The position numbers and the translations under genes were made by a program. From Rhizobiales bacterium 2SD (GTDB lineage Bacteria > Pseudomonadota > Alphaproteobacteria > Rhizobiales > Beijerinckiaceae): a stretch of 64,000 nucleotides of DNA. The stretch lies in the NCBI GenBank assembly GCA_005502805.1, contig SCMY01000001.1, forward strand, positions 558,001 to 622,000, read 5' to 3'. The notes beneath the pieces were generated by a model. That model saw only the letters and a program-made list of their open reading frames with translations, was not told the DNA's origin and ran no database searches. Below, piece by piece: positions 36,397 through 45,064 of this stretch (the stretch's first letter is position 1; the number at the start of each line of letters is the position of its first letter).

Positions 36397-36515
36397 CGTC
36401 AGATCCTCCAGGCCGTGCGGGATTCGCGGAGATCATGCCATGAAAGCGGCGCTTTGACGCTAATTTTCCGGGCGACCTGCGACGACCTGCTGTTTCGCAG
36501 ACTTTTCCTGCGTTT

Positions 36516-37385
36516 TTACAGCGAGGAGACGAGACGCCCGACTTCCGCCAGCACCGCTTCACGTTCGGGGAAGGCTACAGACGCTTCCGCGTAATAGGCC
36601 GTGACGACCAGCGGCGCCCGGCCAGGCGGCCAGATCACCCCGATGTCGTTGGTAGCGTTGTTGTTGCCGGTCCCGGTCTTCTCGCCGATACGCCAGCCCT
36701 TCGGCACACCTGCCCGCAGGCGCTTGTCACCGGTCTTGTTGGCGACAAGCCAGGCCGTCAATTGCTGGCGCGAGGCCGGCGACAGCGCCCCTCCGAGTAC
36801 CGTCTGGCGCAGCACCCCGGCCATGGCGACCGGCGTCGTGGTGTCGCGCGGATCGCCCTGCCTGGCCTCATTCAGCTCCGGCTCGCGCCGGTCGAGGCGC
36901 GACGCCTCATCGCCGAGCGAACGCATATAGTCCGTGAGCCCCTTCGGGCCGCCGAACGAGTCCAGCAAGAGATTGCCGGCGGTATTGTCGCTCAGCGTGA
37001 CCGCCGCATCGCAGAGCTCAGCTACGGTCAAACCCTTCTCGACATGCTTCTCGGTCACCGGTGAATAGGTGATGAGATCGTCTTTGCTGTAGCTCACGCG
37101 CCGTTCGAGCTCCTCTTCGCCGCGATCGACCCGCGAGAGGACGCAGGCGGCAGCGACGAACTTGAAGGTGCTGCACATGGCGAAGCGCTCTTCACCGCGA
37201 TGAGCGACGATGCGGTTGTTGCCGCTGTCGAGAATGGCGACGCCGAGGCGCCCGCCATGCTTGCGGTCGAGCGCGAACAGCGCCTCGCGCACCTTGTCTT
37301 CGCGCTCCTGTGCCAGGCTGGGCAGAGTGCCCAGCATCGGGGCAGCCATCAGGGAGCCGATCAGCAGCTCTCGGCGTCGGATCAT
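36516..37385 (-). CDS. bla: Class A beta-lactamase
   Basis: A 289-residue serine beta-lactamase with a twin-arginine-like leader (RRRELLIGSLMAA). It shows all class A motifs: Ser72-x-x-Lys75 (STFK), Ser132-Asp-Asn134 (SDN), Glu168 in ExxLN and Lys236-Thr-Gly (KTG). Cys71 precedes the active serine, as in several environmental class A enzymes. The start at 37385 has GGAGA upstream; a longer start at 37409 is less likely. It is transcribed divergently from an AmpR-type regulator, so it should be inducible by cell-wall fragments. The resistance spectrum cannot be read from sequence. Confidence 0.95.
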   Translation of the reverse strand: MIRRRELLIGSLMAAPMLGTLPSLAQEREDKVREALFALDRKHGGRLGVAILDSGNNRIVAHRGEERFAMCSTFKFVAAACVLSRVDRGEEELERRVSYSKDDLITYSPVTEKHVEKGLTVAELCDAAVTLSDNTAGNLLLDSFGGPKGLTDYMRSLGDEASRLDRREPELNEARQGDPRDTTTPVAMAGVLRQTVLGGALSPASRQQLTAWLVANKTGDKRLRAGVPKGWRIGEKTGTGNNNATNDIGVIWPPGRAPLVVTAYYAEASVAFPEREAVLAEVGRLVSSL

Positions 37386-37551
37386 CGATTGTCTCCATGC
37401 GCAAGCCATCGCGCACGAGCGGCATGCCGGCGCGGAAGGCGGAAATCGGTTTTGGTGAGTGCGCCGCGTTGCGCGCAGCGAGGGGTAGTGCCCGCGCTGT
37501 TCTCGCCGCAGACTTGCCCAATCACAAACGATGATATCTCTACGGAGCCAT

Positions 37552-37564
37552 TAGATTTCCTAAG
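37552..37564. promoter_or_regulatory. LysR-type (AmpR) operator candidate
   Basis: TTAG, five bases, CTAA: a T-N11-A dyad as recognised by LysR-type regulators. It lies 8 bases before the ampR start, in the divergent bla-ampR gap, the same relative place as in known ampR-ampC gaps. Confidence 0.6.
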
Positions 37565-37572
37565 GTAGAGCC

Positions 37573-38463
37573 ATGCTCCGACCGCATCTACCTCTGAACG
37601 CGCTGCGCGCCTTCGAGGCTTCGGCCCGTCATCTCAGCTTCACCAAGGCGGCGATCGAGCTCTGCGTCACCCAGGCCGCGATCAGCCATCAGGTGAAGGG
37701 GCTGGAGGAGCGGCTCGGCGTCGAGCTCTTTCGCCGCCTGCCACGCGGCCTTGCCCTGACTGATGAAGGCCGCAGCCTGCTGCCGACCCTGCGCGAGAGC
37801 TTCGACCGCATTGCCGGCCTGCTCGAACGCTTCGAGACCGGCAGGCCGGTCGAGGTGCTGAATGTCGGTGCGGTCGGTACCTTCGCACTAGGCTGGCTGC
37901 TGCCGCGCCTTGCCGGCTTTCGCGCGGCGCATCCGCAGGTCGACTTGCGCCTTACCACCAACAACAACCGGGTCGATCTCGCAGCCGAGGGGCTCGACTA
38001 CGCCTTGCGCTTTGGCGGTGGGGCCTGGCATGGCACGGCGGCGCTGCGCCTGTTCGAGGCGCCGATGACGCCAGTCTGCGCGCCGGCGCTGGTGACAACG
38101 CTGCGCCAGCCGGCCGATCTCGCCGAACATGTCCTGCTGCGCTCCTATCGCGCCGACGAGTGGACGCTGTGGAGCGAGGCGGCCGGGATCGAGCCGTTGC
38201 AGGCGCGCGGACCGGTCTTCGACACCTCGATCGCCCTGGCCGAGGTCGCAGCCGCCGGCGAAGGCGTCGCGCTGGTGCCGGCGCTGCTGTTCTCGCGTTA
38301 TTTCGACGATGGCAGGCTGGTCCGCCCCTTCCCGGTCGAGGTCTCGCTCGGCAGCTACTGGCTGACCTGGCTGCAATCGCGCTCGCTGACACCGGCCATG
38401 CTGGCCTTTCGCGACTGGCTCGCGGACGAAAGCCGCAAGGGGACGGCGTCGCGGACGAACTGA
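37573..38463 (+). CDS. ampR: LysR-family regulator, AmpR type
   Basis: A 296-residue LysR-type protein that matches AmpR closely by eye: PLNALRAFEASARHLSFTKAA in the DNA-binding helix-turn-helix, NNNRVDLAAEGLDYALRFGGGAWH in the first effector lobe, LLRSYRADEWTLW and LGSYWLTWLQSR in the second. AmpR represses or activates a divergent beta-lactamase gene depending on muropeptide ligands. Here the divergent gene is class A, not ampC. An overlap with general GcvA-like regulators cannot be excluded. Confidence 0.85.
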   Translation: MLRPHLPLNALRAFEASARHLSFTKAAIELCVTQAAISHQVKGLEERLGVELFRRLPRGLALTDEGRSLLPTLRESFDRIAGLLERFETGRPVEVLNVGAVGTFALGWLLPRLAGFRAAHPQVDLRLTTNNNRVDLAAEGLDYALRFGGGAWHGTAALRLFEAPMTPVCAPALVTTLRQPADLAEHVLLRSYRADEWTLWSEAAGIEPLQARGPVFDTSIALAEVAAAGEGVALVPALLFSRYFDDGRLVRPFPVEVSLGSYWLTWLQSRSLTPAMLAFRDWLADESRKGTASRTN

Positions 38464-38473
38464 ACCGCCAAAG

Positions 38474-38502
38474 CAAAACGGCCGCCCTTGAGGGGCGGCC
38501 GT
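38474..38502 (-). terminator. Intrinsic terminator of tRNA-Val (possibly bidirectional)
   Basis: Perfect 10-bp stem ACGGCCGCCC/GGGCGGCCGT with a 5-base loop. On the minus strand it is followed by TTTTGCTTT, placing it just after the tRNA. On the plus strand it could also slow ampR transcripts, but there is no T-run there. Confidence 0.85.
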
Positions 38503-38526
38503 CTGTCCCTGGATCCAGGGAGAAAA

Positions 38527-38601
<75 letters not shown>

Positions 38602-38737
38602 GTTTCGCCCGAAGGCGTCCGGAACGACATCGGCCCAAGGGCGATGTCGCTGCGAGGTGGAGGGGCTATAGCGGAGGCGTGCGCGCCTTGCAAGGCGCTT
38701 CGTCGGCTTTCAGTGCAGAAGCCGTCGCGCCAGGCGC

Positions 38738-39097
38738 TCACGCCGCCAGCAGCTTCTCGACTTCGTTGACCAGCTCGCGCAGGTGGAAGGGCTTCGACAG
38801 CACCTTCGCGTCCTTGGGCGTCTGCGAATCCGGGTTGAGCGCCACCGCCGCGAAACCGGTGATGAACATCACCTTGATGTCGGGATCGAGCTCGGTGGCA
38901 CGGCGCGCCAGCTCGATCCCGTCCATTTCCGGCATGACGATGTCGGTCAGGAGCAATTCGAACGGCTCCTCGCGCAGCCGATTATAGGCCGATAGCCCAT
39001 TGTCGAACGAGGCGACGTCATAGCCTGCATTCTGCAGCGCCTTCACCAGGAAGCGGCGCATGTCGTTGTCGTCTTCGGCCAGGAGAATCTTGGTCAT
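38738..39097 (-). CDS. cpdR: Response regulator CpdR
   Basis: A 119-residue single-domain receiver: acidic pocket AEDDNDM, phosphoacceptor Asp52 in LLLTDIVMPEMDG, and KPFHLRELV with the conserved lysine. The sequence matches CpdR, which in its unphosphorylated form helps load ClpXP substrates and is controlled by the CckA-ChpT relay in alphaproteobacteria. The ATG at 39097 gives the standard length; the frame extends upstream to 39259 without similarity. It is on the same strand as, and 136 bases before, tRNA-Val. Confidence 0.95.
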   Translation of the reverse strand: MTKILLAEDDNDMRRFLVKALQNAGYDVASFDNGLSAYNRLREEPFELLLTDIVMPEMDGIELARRATELDPDIKVMFITGFAAVALNPDSQTPKDAKVLSKPFHLRELVNEVEKLLAA

Positions 39098-39382
39098 GGC
39101 GCCTTGCTTCATCCGTGATGTTGCACCGAGCCCACGCCGCCCTGCCCCGTTGGCCGGAAGCCGATTCGCTCGTAGTCCCTCGTATCCGGGTGGCCGTCCC
39201 TGCCATTCCGGACTTCGCCGGTCCAGCCCGGCGCGCGCGAACTCAGCGCTCGCACACACAAGGATGGATCAGCCAGTTCTATTTGGCGACATTACGGTAA
39301 ACAACCAGTGAAGCCGCGCTAGCCAAATGACGAAAGGTCAGCCCCTTCAACCGGCGGCGGCTTTGTGCTTGAGTTTCGGCTT

Positions 39383-40303
39383 ATGACGCAGCCGACCACA
39401 TCCCCCTTCCCCCACCCCGACGACGTGATCGCCGAGATCGAGCGGCCGTTCACGCTGCATCAGCCGGCGCTGCAGGTCGTGCCGATCGTGGTCGACGTGC
39501 CTCATGCCGGCCGGCGCTATCCACGCGCCTTCGTCGAGGGCTCGCGCCTGCCGCTGCGGGCGCTGCGTCGATCCGAGGACGCCTATGTCGACCTGCTTTT
39601 CTCCCACGCGGTCGCGCTCGGCGCGCCCCTGCTCGTCGCCGAGTTCCCCCGCGCTTTTCTCGATGCCAATCGCGAGCCCTACGAGCTCGATCCGCGCATG
39701 TTCGAGGGTCGCCTGCCCGGCTTCGCCAACACCCGCTCTCTGCGCGTCGCCGGCGGGCTCGGCACGATCCCGCGCATCGTCGGTGAATCCTATGAGATCT
39801 ATTCCAGCCGCATCCCCGTGGAGAGCGCGCTCAGCCGGATCGAGGCGCTCTACCGGCCTTATCACGCCGGCTTGCGCCATCTGGTGAACCGCACGCAAGG
39901 CAGCTTCGGCAGCTGTATCCTGGTCGACGCCCATTCCATGCCGTCGACCGGCCTCGACCGCGACGGGGTCGCCAAGGCCGACATCATCCTCGGCGATCGC
40001 TTCGGCACCAGCGCCGCAAGCTTTGTGGTGGATGCGGCGGAAGAGGCGTTTTCGCGCGCCGGGCTCTCCGTGACCCGCAACCGTCCTTATGCCGGCGGCT
40101 TCATCACCGAGCATTATGGCGCCCCCGGCTCCGGAGTACATGCGCTGCAGATCGAGGTCAGCCGCGGCCTCTACATGAACGAGGCGACGCTCGAGCCGAG
40201 CAGCGGCTTCCAGGCCCTTCAGCAGGTGATCAGTGCTGCCATGGCGGAGTGCTTCGCACGCTGGAGCGGCTGGAGCGACGACTGGCGCCAGGCGGCAGAA
40301 TAA
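39383..40303 (+). CDS. N-formylglutamate amidohydrolase-family protein
   Basis: A 306-residue member of the HutG-type FGase family: VVDVPHAGRRYP at the start, RSEDAYVDLLFS, EFPRAFLDANREPYELDP and ILVDAHSMPS, with metal and substrate residues in the expected order. It releases formate from N-formylglutamate in histidine breakdown, but no other hut genes are near. The start ATG at 39383 is preferred over an upstream TTG. Confidence 0.85.
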   Translation: MTQPTTSPFPHPDDVIAEIERPFTLHQPALQVVPIVVDVPHAGRRYPRAFVEGSRLPLRALRRSEDAYVDLLFSHAVALGAPLLVAEFPRAFLDANREPYELDPRMFEGRLPGFANTRSLRVAGGLGTIPRIVGESYEIYSSRIPVESALSRIEALYRPYHAGLRHLVNRTQGSFGSCILVDAHSMPSTGLDRDGVAKADIILGDRFGTSAASFVVDAAEEAFSRAGLSVTRNRPYAGGFITEHYGAPGSGVHALQIEVSRGLYMNEATLEPSSGFQALQQVISAAMAECFARWSGWSDDWRQAAE

Positions 40304-40339
40304 GTCCCGCTGGGGCGCTGCCAACCTCCTGCCTCCCAA

Positions 40340-40433
40340 AAGAAAAAGGGCCGCGCGCTTTCGCGGCGGCCCGAAGTCTAGGGAGGAAACGCCCAAGGAG
40401 GGCAACGAAGGTTTGAGGTCATCTCCCCTTCGC
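40340..40433 (-). ncRNA. mmgR: MmgR/suhB-family (alpha-r8) small RNA
   Basis: On the minus strand the sequence contains CCCTCCTTGGGCG, then TTTCCTCCCT and ACTTCGGGCCGCC, followed by a GC-rich hairpin and TTTTTCTTTT. Two CCTCC stretches that could pair with Shine-Dalgarno sequences, this order, and the location upstream of an inositol-monophosphatase-family gene match the suhB RNA family (MmgR), which in Sinorhizobium affects polyhydroxybutyrate accumulation. The 5' end is estimated from the promoter; the terminator stem is 40348-40372. Confidence 0.78.
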
Positions 40434-40439
40434 AGTGCA

Positions 40440-40469
40440 CAATAGCGCATTGCGCCGCAAAAACGCAAG
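40440..40469 (-). promoter_or_regulatory. Promoter candidate for the MmgR-like RNA
   Basis: On the minus strand CTTGCG and CTATTG are separated by 18 bases, close to the rhizobial housekeeping pattern CTTGAC-N17-CTATAT. Transcription would start near 40433, giving an RNA of about 90 nucleotides. Confidence 0.5.
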
Positions 40470-40658
40470 TCCAAACGCAAATCTGGCCATGCATAAAACG
40501 CATATCAAATCGCACAATCGTCATAAGCTGGCCGATTTCGCAGGACCGGCTGGAGCTGAACTGTCCTGACCTGACCGGTTTTACCGCCCGACAGCGCTTG
40601 TCATCCCACGCGCCGCACAGCATGAAGGCGGCAGGCGGGTGGAGCCAGGGAAAGCCTG

Positions 40659-41441
40659 ATGAGCGCGGTCGATTTCACGGAATTCGTTGCCCGGCTGGCG
40701 ACCTTGTCGGGCCAGGCGATCCTGCCTTTCTTCCGCGCCCGGCATACCACCGAGGACAAATCGGGCGGCGGCGTCTTCGATCCAGTCACCGAGGGCGATC
40801 GCGCCGGCGAGGACGTGATGCGCAACCTGATCAAGCGCACCTTCCCGGCCCATGGCATCCTCGGCGAGGAATTCGGCTCCGAGAATGCCGACGCCGACTA
40901 TGTCTGGGTGCTCGACCCGATCGACGGCACCCGCGCCTTCATTTCCGGCATCCCGGTCTGGGGCACGCTGATCGGCCTGACCCGCAAAGGCGTGCCGGTC
41001 TACGGCATGATGAACCAGCCCTTCACCGGCGAGCGCTTCTCGGGCGACGGCCGCATGGCGCGCTATGAAGGGCCGAACGGCCCGCGCACGCTGCACACCC
41101 GCCAGCTGACCGATCTTGCCGAGGCGACGCTGATGACGACGAGCCCGCATCTCTTCGCCGACGGGCAAAAGCAGGCCTATCAGCGCGTCGAGAGCGCGGT
41201 ACGCATGGCCCGCTATGGTTGCGACTGCTACGCCTACTGCATGCTCGCCTCCGGCCACATCGATCTCGTCGTCGAGAGCGGCCTGAAGCCCTACGACATC
41301 GTCGCGCTGATCCCGATCATCGAGGGCGCAGGCGGCATCGTCACCTCATGGGACGGTGGCAGCGCCGCCCAGGGAGGCACCATCCTCGCCGCCGGCAACA
41401 AGACCTTGCACCAGGCCGCTCTTGCCCTCCTGAACGGCTGA
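40659..41441 (+). CDS. hisN: Histidinol-phosphatase HisN (inositol monophosphatase family)
   Basis: A 260-residue Mg2+-dependent phosphatase with the family motifs GEEFGSE, VWVLDPIDGTRAFISG (metal Asp residues) and GLKPYDIVALIPIIEGAGG. The IDGTRAF variant and overall sequence match histidinol-phosphatases of the HisN type, step eight of histidine synthesis, rather than SuhB itself. Its last 96 bases overlap the convergent hydrolase gene. Confidence 0.85.
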   Translation: MSAVDFTEFVARLATLSGQAILPFFRARHTTEDKSGGGVFDPVTEGDRAGEDVMRNLIKRTFPAHGILGEEFGSENADADYVWVLDPIDGTRAFISGIPVWGTLIGLTRKGVPVYGMMNQPFTGERFSGDGRMARYEGPNGPRTLHTRQLTDLAEATLMTTSPHLFADGQKQAYQRVESAVRMARYGCDCYAYCMLASGHIDLVVESGLKPYDIVALIPIIEGAGGIVTSWDGGSAAQGGTILAAGNKTLHQAALALLNG

Positions 41442-42413
41442 TGTCGGGGCGGGCATCTCGACCGGCACATCCTCGCCAGGGATGAACGCGTCGAAAGCCG
41501 CCCAGAACTGCGCCCGGATCGCGTCGGCCTCCATCAGGATCTCATGGCGCGCCGTCGGCAGCACCAGGGCCGAGCCGGTCTTGAGCCGTGCCGCGAAGCG
41601 CTCGATCGCCGGCGTCGACACGACGGGATCGCGCCCGGCGGCGACGATCAATGTCGGCACCCTGACCTCCAGCGGTGCACGCGGCTGCGCCAGCCGATCC
41701 ATCAACTGGAAGGCGGCGTGGATCCAGCCGACGCTGGGGTCGCCGATAGCGAGATCGCGCGCCGCCGCCGACAGGGCGGCATTGCGCGCATAGCGCACCG
41801 GATCGGAGCTCAGCCGGTTGCCCTCGAACGGCTTGGTGCCGATCGCGGTGTCGCCGCCCCCCGGGATGAAGGCCTTGCCGAAGCCGAGCCAGTACAGCAC
41901 CCGCGCCAGCCAGCGCGCCCCACGCGGGTTCTCGATCATGCTGATGCCGAGCATCGGCGCGATCGCGACCAGCCGCGCCACCGGTAGCGCCTCGCGCCTC
42001 GCCGCATCGAGGCAAAGCGCCGCGCCCATCGAGTGCGCCAGGACGAAATAGGGCGGGGGCAGACGCTCCTGCATCTGCGCCACGACCAGCGCCAGGTCGC
42101 GCTCGTAATGCACGAGCCGACCGACATGGCCCTTGCGCTGCCTGCTGGTGAAGCGCTGCGAGCCGCCCTGGCCGCGCCAGTCGAAGGTCAGCACATGGAA
42201 GCCGCGCCGGCGCAGCTCGGCGATCGTCTCGCTGTAGCGCTCGATGAACTCGGCCCGTCCCTGCACGACCAGGACCGTGCCTCTCTCCCTCCGCACGCTC
42301 GGGCGCCAGCTCGCCAGCCGCAGCCGTGCCCTGTCGCCGGTCTCGCCGAACCAGACCTTGCCGTGGCCGGGAACAGGATAGTCCGGCTGGTGGAAGAATT
42401 CGGCCTGCGTCAT
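41346..42413 (-). CDS. Alpha/beta hydrolase, lysophospholipase/monoacylglycerol lipase-like (PldB type)
   Basis: A 355-residue serine hydrolase with VVQGRAEFIERYSETIAEL and TFDWRGQGGS typical of PldB-like lipases, and the nucleophile elbow AHSMGAA. Acid and base are expected in AAGRDPVVS and ARHEILME. The C-terminal about 35 residues are read from the antisense strand of hisN, longer than usual for the family, so the true C-terminus is an extension into the neighbour. The substrate is likely a lysolipid or monoglyceride. Confidence 0.85.
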   Translation of the reverse strand: MTQAEFFHQPDYPVPGHGKVWFGETGDRARLRLASWRPSVRRERGTVLVVQGRAEFIERYSETIAELRRRGFHVLTFDWRGQGGSQRFTSRQRKGHVGRLVHYERDLALVVAQMQERLPPPYFVLAHSMGAALCLDAARREALPVARLVAIAPMLGISMIENPRGARWLARVLYWLGFGKAFIPGGGDTAIGTKPFEGNRLSSDPVRYARNAALSAAARDLAIGDPSVGWIHAAFQLMDRLAQPRAPLEVRVPTLIVAAGRDPVVSTPAIERFAARLKTGSALVLPTARHEILMEADAIRAQFWAAFDAFIPGEDVPVEMPAPTSAVQEGKSGLVQGLVAGGEDGASLGGAATVP

Positions 42414-42489
42414 CGGTGCTCCGGCGGACTTGGTCGCTCCGTTATGCCCAGCCTGACCCGCTCTTGAAAAGCCGGAAATGCCACCCAGA

Positions 42490-42591
42490 TCATTGGGGCG
42501 CAGGCCGTCAAGCGGCTGTGCAACCCCAAACCTGGTCCGCGCTCATGACGAGGCGGACTGACACGAATGTCGCTTCCCTTGGAGGACAATC
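42490..42591 (+). promoter_or_regulatory. ROSE-like RNA thermometer leader of hsp20
   Basis: A first hairpin pairs TTGGGG near 42493 with CCCCAA and contains CCG-TCAA-CGG inside. Next to the start codon TGTC...TTCC (42568-42577) folds on GGAGGACA (42581-42588), hiding the Shine-Dalgarno. The 5' arm contains TCGCT (42570-42574), matching the UYGCU core of ROSE elements found before small heat-shock genes in rhizobia. Confidence 0.62.
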
Positions 42592-43053
42592 ATGCGTTCC
42601 TACGATCTTTCCCCGCTCTATCGCTCGACCGTCGGCTTCGACCGCCTGTTCTCGCTGCTCGACCAGGCCGGCAGTGTCGACAACGCGCCGACCTATCCGC
42701 CCTACAATATCGAGCGCACCGCCGAGAACGCCTATCGCATCTCGATCGCGGTCGCCGGTTTCGGTGAATCCGACCTCTCGATCGAGAGCAAGGAGAACGC
42801 CCTGACCGTTCGCGGCGAGAAGAAAGCCGCCGATGACGCCGAGAAGCGCGAGGTCCTGCATCAGGGTATCGCCGCCCGCGCCTTCGAGCGTCGCTTCCAG
42901 CTTGCCGACTATGTCCAGGTCACCGGCGCCAGTCTCGAGAACGGGCTGCTCCATATCGACCTCGTCCGCGAGATCCCCGAGGCCAAGAAGCCGCGCCTGA
43001 TCCCGATCGGCGGAGGCGCTCCCAAGGTCATCGAGGCCAAGAAGGCCGCCTGA
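42592..43053 (+). CDS. Small heat-shock protein, Hsp20/IbpA type
   Basis: A 153-residue alpha-crystallin-family chaperone: [20 protein letters not shown] opens the alpha-crystallin domain (about 36-130), with [10 protein letters not shown] in the middle and the strand [15 protein letters not shown] at its end. The C-terminal IxI-type anchor is PRLIPIGGG. It holds denatured proteins for refolding by DnaK/ClpB. GGAGG upstream of the ATG lies in a hairpin consistent with heat-controlled translation. Confidence 0.95.
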   Translation: MRSYDLSPLYRSTVGFDRLFSLLDQAGSVDNAPTYPPYNIERTAENAYRISIAVAGFGESDLSIESKENALTVRGEKKAADDAEKREVLHQGIAARAFERRFQLADYVQVTGASLENGLLHIDLVREIPEAKKPRLIPIGGGAPKVIEAKKAA

Positions 43054-43088
43054 CCAGGTCGGTCAGCCCATCGCAAACCTGAAACAGG

Positions 43089-43122
43089 AGAGCCTTCCCG
43101 GGAAACCGGGAAGGCTCTTTTC
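43089..43122 (+). terminator. Intrinsic terminator of hsp20
   Basis: AGAGCCTTCCCGG, loop GAAA, CCGGGAAGGCTCT, then TTTT: a perfect 13-bp stem 35 bases after the stop codon. Confidence 0.95.
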
Positions 43123-43154
43123 GTATCCCACTCATCTCGGCACAGAAGGCCTCG

Positions 43155-43904
43155 TCAGGGCACCACCGTCACTGGCGGCACCGTCGTGTCCGGCACTGGG
43201 ATGCCGCTCGGATGCGCCCGTGCCAGCGGCGGCAGGCGATCCGGCTCGTCAGAACCCCGGACATCCTGCGGATTGACCAGCTTCGGCTTGCCGATGTCTT
43301 TCACCACTGACGGCACTGCAGCGGGCTTTACCGGAGCGGCATCCGGCTTCGGAACTGCCGGTGACGGCGGCACGGCGGTCGCAGGCGCACTCGCCTCGGC
43401 CGGCGGCTGCGCCGGCTTCAGCGCGGCCGGCCGTTCCGGCGGGCGCGGTATCAGCTTCTTCGGCGCCGGACGCTCTTCCTCGCGCGGGTCGAGCCTGACA
43501 GTCCGTTGTGGAGGCTGGAGCACGATCCGGTCGATCAGTTCACCGCTGAAACGGTCGATGAGCAACCGCACCCGCGATCCGTTCGCCGTCACGCCGTCGA
43601 CGACGATGGCCGAGCGGGTGCGCACGATGCGCTGCACCTCGCGCAGACCGAATTCCTGCACCGCGATCCGTTCCACCGCCCGCGGCGGGATCGGCGCGGC
43701 GCGGCGCGGTGCATAATCGTAGCGCGGCCTGTAGTCATCGTCGTAGTCATAGCCATAGCCGTAACGGGCGTAGCCACCGCCGTAATCATCAAGCTGCGCC
43801 AAAGCGGGGCCGCTCGCACCGGCCATCGCGGCCAGGACGGCGAGGCCGGCCAGCCGACGGCGCAAGGAGTGCAACGCGGTGGCGGGCGGAACCAGGACTG
43901 CCAT
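43155..43904 (-). CDS. Secreted proline-rich protein of unknown function
   Basis: A 249-residue protein with a signal peptide (LAGLAVLAAMAGASGPALA), a Tyr/Gly/Asp-rich stretch (GGYARYGYGYDYDDDYRPRY), a short PepSY-like segment (VQEFGLREVQRIVRTRSAIVV through SGELIDRIVL, about residues 82-130), and a long Pro/Ala-rich tail of about 110 residues. It is probably periplasmic or wall-associated. I do not recognise a function. Confidence 0.75.
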   Translation of the reverse strand: MAVLVPPATALHSLRRRLAGLAVLAAMAGASGPALAQLDDYGGGYARYGYGYDYDDDYRPRYDYAPRRAAPIPPRAVERIAVQEFGLREVQRIVRTRSAIVVDGVTANGSRVRLLIDRFSGELIDRIVLQPPQRTVRLDPREEERPAPKKLIPRPPERPAALKPAQPPAEASAPATAVPPSPAVPKPDAAPVKPAAVPSVVKDIGKPKLVNPQDVRGSDEPDRLPPLARAHPSGIPVPDTTVPPVTVVP

Positions 43905-44005
43905 GGTCTGTCCTCTGTCAGACGAAATCTGCAGTCTTCAGTTCTCGGTAAGGATTGCGGCGCGCTTGCGGCGTGAATCCGCTGGTAAACGGGCCTTTCC
44001 CACAC

Positions 44006-45064
44006 TCAGCTGGCAGCCAGCACGGCCGCGAGACGGTCGACATCCACCGCCTGCGTCGCGAACGAGCAAACGAAGCGCCCGACGACCTCGCCGTGCCGGA
44101 GCTCCTGTCCTGCTGTCAGGGCGCCATCCGACCAGGCGATGTATTGCACGTCCTGCTCCGCCAGCGCGGCCTGCGCCCGTGGCGGCAACACCACGAAGAC
44201 CTCGTTCGCCTCGCAGGCCCAGGCCAGCCGGAGCCTGCCCGCCGTAGTGATGGCGGCGGCAAGACGGGACGCCATGGCGTTGGCGTGGCGCGCGAGGTCG
44301 AGCCAGTGGCCATCGGCCAGCAACCCCTCGAACTGCGCTCCGATCAGCCGGCCCTTCGACAAGGTGTGCCCGGCGCGCTTGCGCCGCCACGGCATTTCGC
44401 TCGCATCGGCCGGGTCGAAGACGATCACCGCCTCGGCGGCGAAGGCGCCGTTCTTGGTGCCGCCGAAGGAGAGCACGTCGACACCCGCCTTCCAGGTGAG
44501 CTCGGCAGGGGTGCAACCGAGTGCTGCGACCGCATTGGCGAAACGCGCGCCGTCCATGTGCAACTTCAGCCCGCGCGGCGCGATTGCCTGTTTCAGCGCC
44601 GCGATCTCGGCCGGCACGTAGACCAATCCGCATTCGGTCGCCTGCGTGATCGACAGCATCTGCGGCTGCACCTGATGTGTCGCGCCCGCCCGCATGCGCG
44701 CGAGTTGGTCGGTGACGACCTCCGGCGCGAGCTTGCAGCCATCGCCCGGCAGGCCGACGATCTTGGCCCCGCCCGTGAAGAACTCGGGCGCGCCGCATTC
44801 GTCGGCGGCGATATGCGCCTCGTGATGGCAGAGCACCGCCCCCCAGGGCTGGACCAGGCTCGCCAATGCCAATGAATTCGCCGCCGTGCCTGTCGTGACG
44901 AGGAAGACCGCGACTTGGCGTTCGAACAGCTCCGCGAACAGGGCTTCGACCCGCCTCGTCCAGCCGTCATTGCCATAGGCGGCGGAAAAACCATCATTGG
45001 CGGTCGCCATCGCCCGCATCACGGGGGCGGTCGCCCCCGCCAGATTGTCGCTGATGAAGTTCAT
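44006..45064 (-). CDS. Low-specificity L-threonine aldolase/beta-eliminating lyase family
   Basis: A 352-residue PLP enzyme starting MNFISDNLAGATAPV, with TGTAANSLAL, CHHEAHIAADE, HMDGARFANA (the Asp that holds PLP) and SFGGTKNGAF with the PLP-binding lysine. Family members cleave threonine/allo-threonine to glycine and acetaldehyde. The ATG at 45064 matches the family start; an ATG at 45136 would add about 24 unrelated residues. Confidence 0.9.
   Translation of the reverse strand: MNFISDNLAGATAPVMRAMATANDGFSAAYGNDGWTRRVEALFAELFERQVAVFLVTTGTAANSLALASLVQPWGAVLCHHEAHIAADECGAPEFFTGGAKIVGLPGDGCKLAPEVVTDQLARMRAGATHQVQPQMLSITQATECGLVYVPAEIAALKQAIAPRGLKLHMDGARFANAVAALGCTPAELTWKAGVDVLSFGGTKNGAFAAEAVIVFDPADASEMPWRRKRAGHTLSKGRLIGAQFEGLLADGHWLDLARHANAMASRLAAAITTAGRLRLAWACEANEVFVVLPPRAQAALAEQDVQYIAWSDGALTAGQELRHGEVVGRFVCSFATQAVDVDRLAAVLAAS

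Larger units (their letters stand above)
40304..40658. other. Intergenic region upstream of hisN holding a small RNA gene
   Basis: No protein-coding gene seen. It contains the MmgR-like RNA and its promoter on the minus strand; the remainder, roughly 40450-40650, is comparatively AT-rich and probably carries the promoter for hisN. Confidence 0.6.

Noticed and set aside
40348-40372. Hairpin as terminator of the N-formylglutamate amidohydrolase gene
   Set aside because: The T-run is on the minus strand only, which fits the MmgR-like RNA; on the plus strand no U-tract follows.
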